Shown: piece by piece, positions 5,094-5,540 of the stretch
Layout: every line of letters begins with the position of its first letter
Numbering within the stretch: position 1 is the first letter of the stretch
From: Nitrososphaerota archaeon
GTDB lineage: Archaea > Thermoproteota > Nitrososphaeria > Nitrososphaerales > JAPUIC01
Assembly: GCA_027297425.1 (NCBI GenBank)
Contig: JAPUIC010000039.1
Coordinates: forward strand, 1-5,540
Direction: 5' to 3'
DNA: 5,540 nt
Made by a program: the position numbers and the translations under genes
Notes under the pieces: model-generated
The model's database searches: none
Told to the model about the DNA's origin: nothing
What the model saw: the letters and a program-made list of their open reading frames with translations, nothing else

Positions 5094-5540
5094 TCACAAC
5101 TTCGCGATTAGAGATGGGAGCTCGTTCATATTGTTTATCACATAATCGGCCCCTGCGTCCTTTAGCTGGCCTCTTGTGTGTCTTCCAGTGGGAACTCCAG
5201 CAAAGACAAGCCCAGCAGATTTCGCAGCCATAGAATCTAATGTAGTGTCACCTACCATAAGCGATACATCTGGAAGTTTATCGAGTTTTTTAAGGCAGAT
5301 TTCGACTTGTTCAGGATGGGGCTTCATCATTCGGCTCCCGTTTCGTCCCACGATGGCACTGATAAATTGAAAAAGTCCTGCATTCCTAAGCGCCAACTCA
5401 ACTGAAGGTTCGCAGTTAGAACTCGCAATACCCATCTTGAACTTATTTTTCCTAAGCCAGATCAGAGTCTCTAAGGCACCAGACATAGGTAATGCACGAC
5501 GGGCCCCTTTAAGTTCGAAGGTGCAGATGTGTCTAGAAAC
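5094..5540 (-). CDS. HAD-superfamily phosphatase, phosphoglycolate-phosphatase-like, N-terminus outside window
   Basis: The frame stays open from the stop at 5094 to the right edge, so the true start is beyond the window; the ATG at 5486 is internal. In the 148 visible residues I see HAD motif II in MGIASSN (S40 as the likely Thr/Ser), motif III lysine in MKPHPE (K73), and motif IV in VGDTTLD (D98 and D102), then a typical ending AGVPTGRHTRGQL and DAGADYVINNMNEL. The catalytic DxD motif I and most of the cap domain would lie outside. This order and the 'pGalEtLiwLrkn' lead-in fit HAD subfamily IA enzymes (phosphoglycolate phosphatase, PpaX-like), which hydrolyse small phosphate esters in the cytoplasm through an Asp-phosphate intermediate. 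The substrate cannot be told. It converges on the unknown plus-strand unit and probably belongs to a separate transcript. Confidence 0.88.
   Translation of the reverse strand, partial: VSRHICTFELKGARRALPMSGALETLIWLRKNKFKMGIASSNCEPSVELALRNAGLFQFISAIVGRNGSRMMKPHPEQVEICLKKLDKLPDVSLMVGDTTLDSMAAKSAGLVFAGVPTGRHTRGQLKDAGADYVINNMNELPSLIAKL

Noticed and set aside
5176..5370. Plus-strand ORF of 64 codons
   Set aside because: It is antisense to the HAD motifs of the phosphatase gene.
5094..5486. HAD gene as a complete 130-residue protein starting at ATG 5486
   Set aside because: The frame is open to the window edge, the preceding residues fit the family lead-in, and a complete HAD enzyme needs the N-terminal DxD motif.

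Overview
The window looks archaeal, most probably from the TACK side of the tree (Nitrososphaerota-like or a relative). The lineage is an inference. The support is an archaeal-style TrmI tRNA methyltransferase, AT-rich TATA-like boxes instead of -35/-10 promoters, GTG and TTG starts, several genes without a clear Shine-Dalgarno, and a COG1361-type exported protein of stacked beta-sandwich domains next to a LolD/MacB-like ABC ATPase. Base composition looks moderate and fairly even. There is no rRNA, tRNA, CRISPR array, insertion sequence or phage gene.

Left block, minus strand, 3941 down to 1. The order of transcription is trmI (3941-3156), a six-helix membrane protein (3113-2490), a small two-helix membrane protein with a glycine-rich loop (2442-2068), a secreted and membrane-anchored COG1361-like protein of four Ig-like domains (1955-195), and the first 57 codons of an ABC ATPase (171-1), which runs off the left edge. 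The last two are only 23 bases apart. They fit a known archaeal arrangement in which an exported COG1361 protein accompanies a MacB/FtsX-type transporter; the permease would lie outside the window. A clear TATA-like element precedes the glycine-rich gene, so the block may hold more than one transcription unit.

Middle, 3942-4253. This is the divergent control region between trmI and a rightward unit. It holds a 6-bp-arm inverted repeat, a third copy of the same hexamer, a palindromic TATA box, and a possible 46-residue small gene with a good ribosome binding site.

Right block. Two plus-strand genes of unknown function follow (4254-4574 and 4594-5031). The second ends in what looks like a winged-helix fold, so it may be a DNA-binding or adaptor protein. 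They converge on a minus-strand HAD-family phosphatase (5540-5094) whose N-terminus and catalytic Asp motif lie beyond the right edge.

No known defence or mobile system can be recognised. The parts most likely to be undescribed are the unknown plus-strand unit with its operator-like leader, and the glycine-rich membrane protein next to the envelope/ABC genes.
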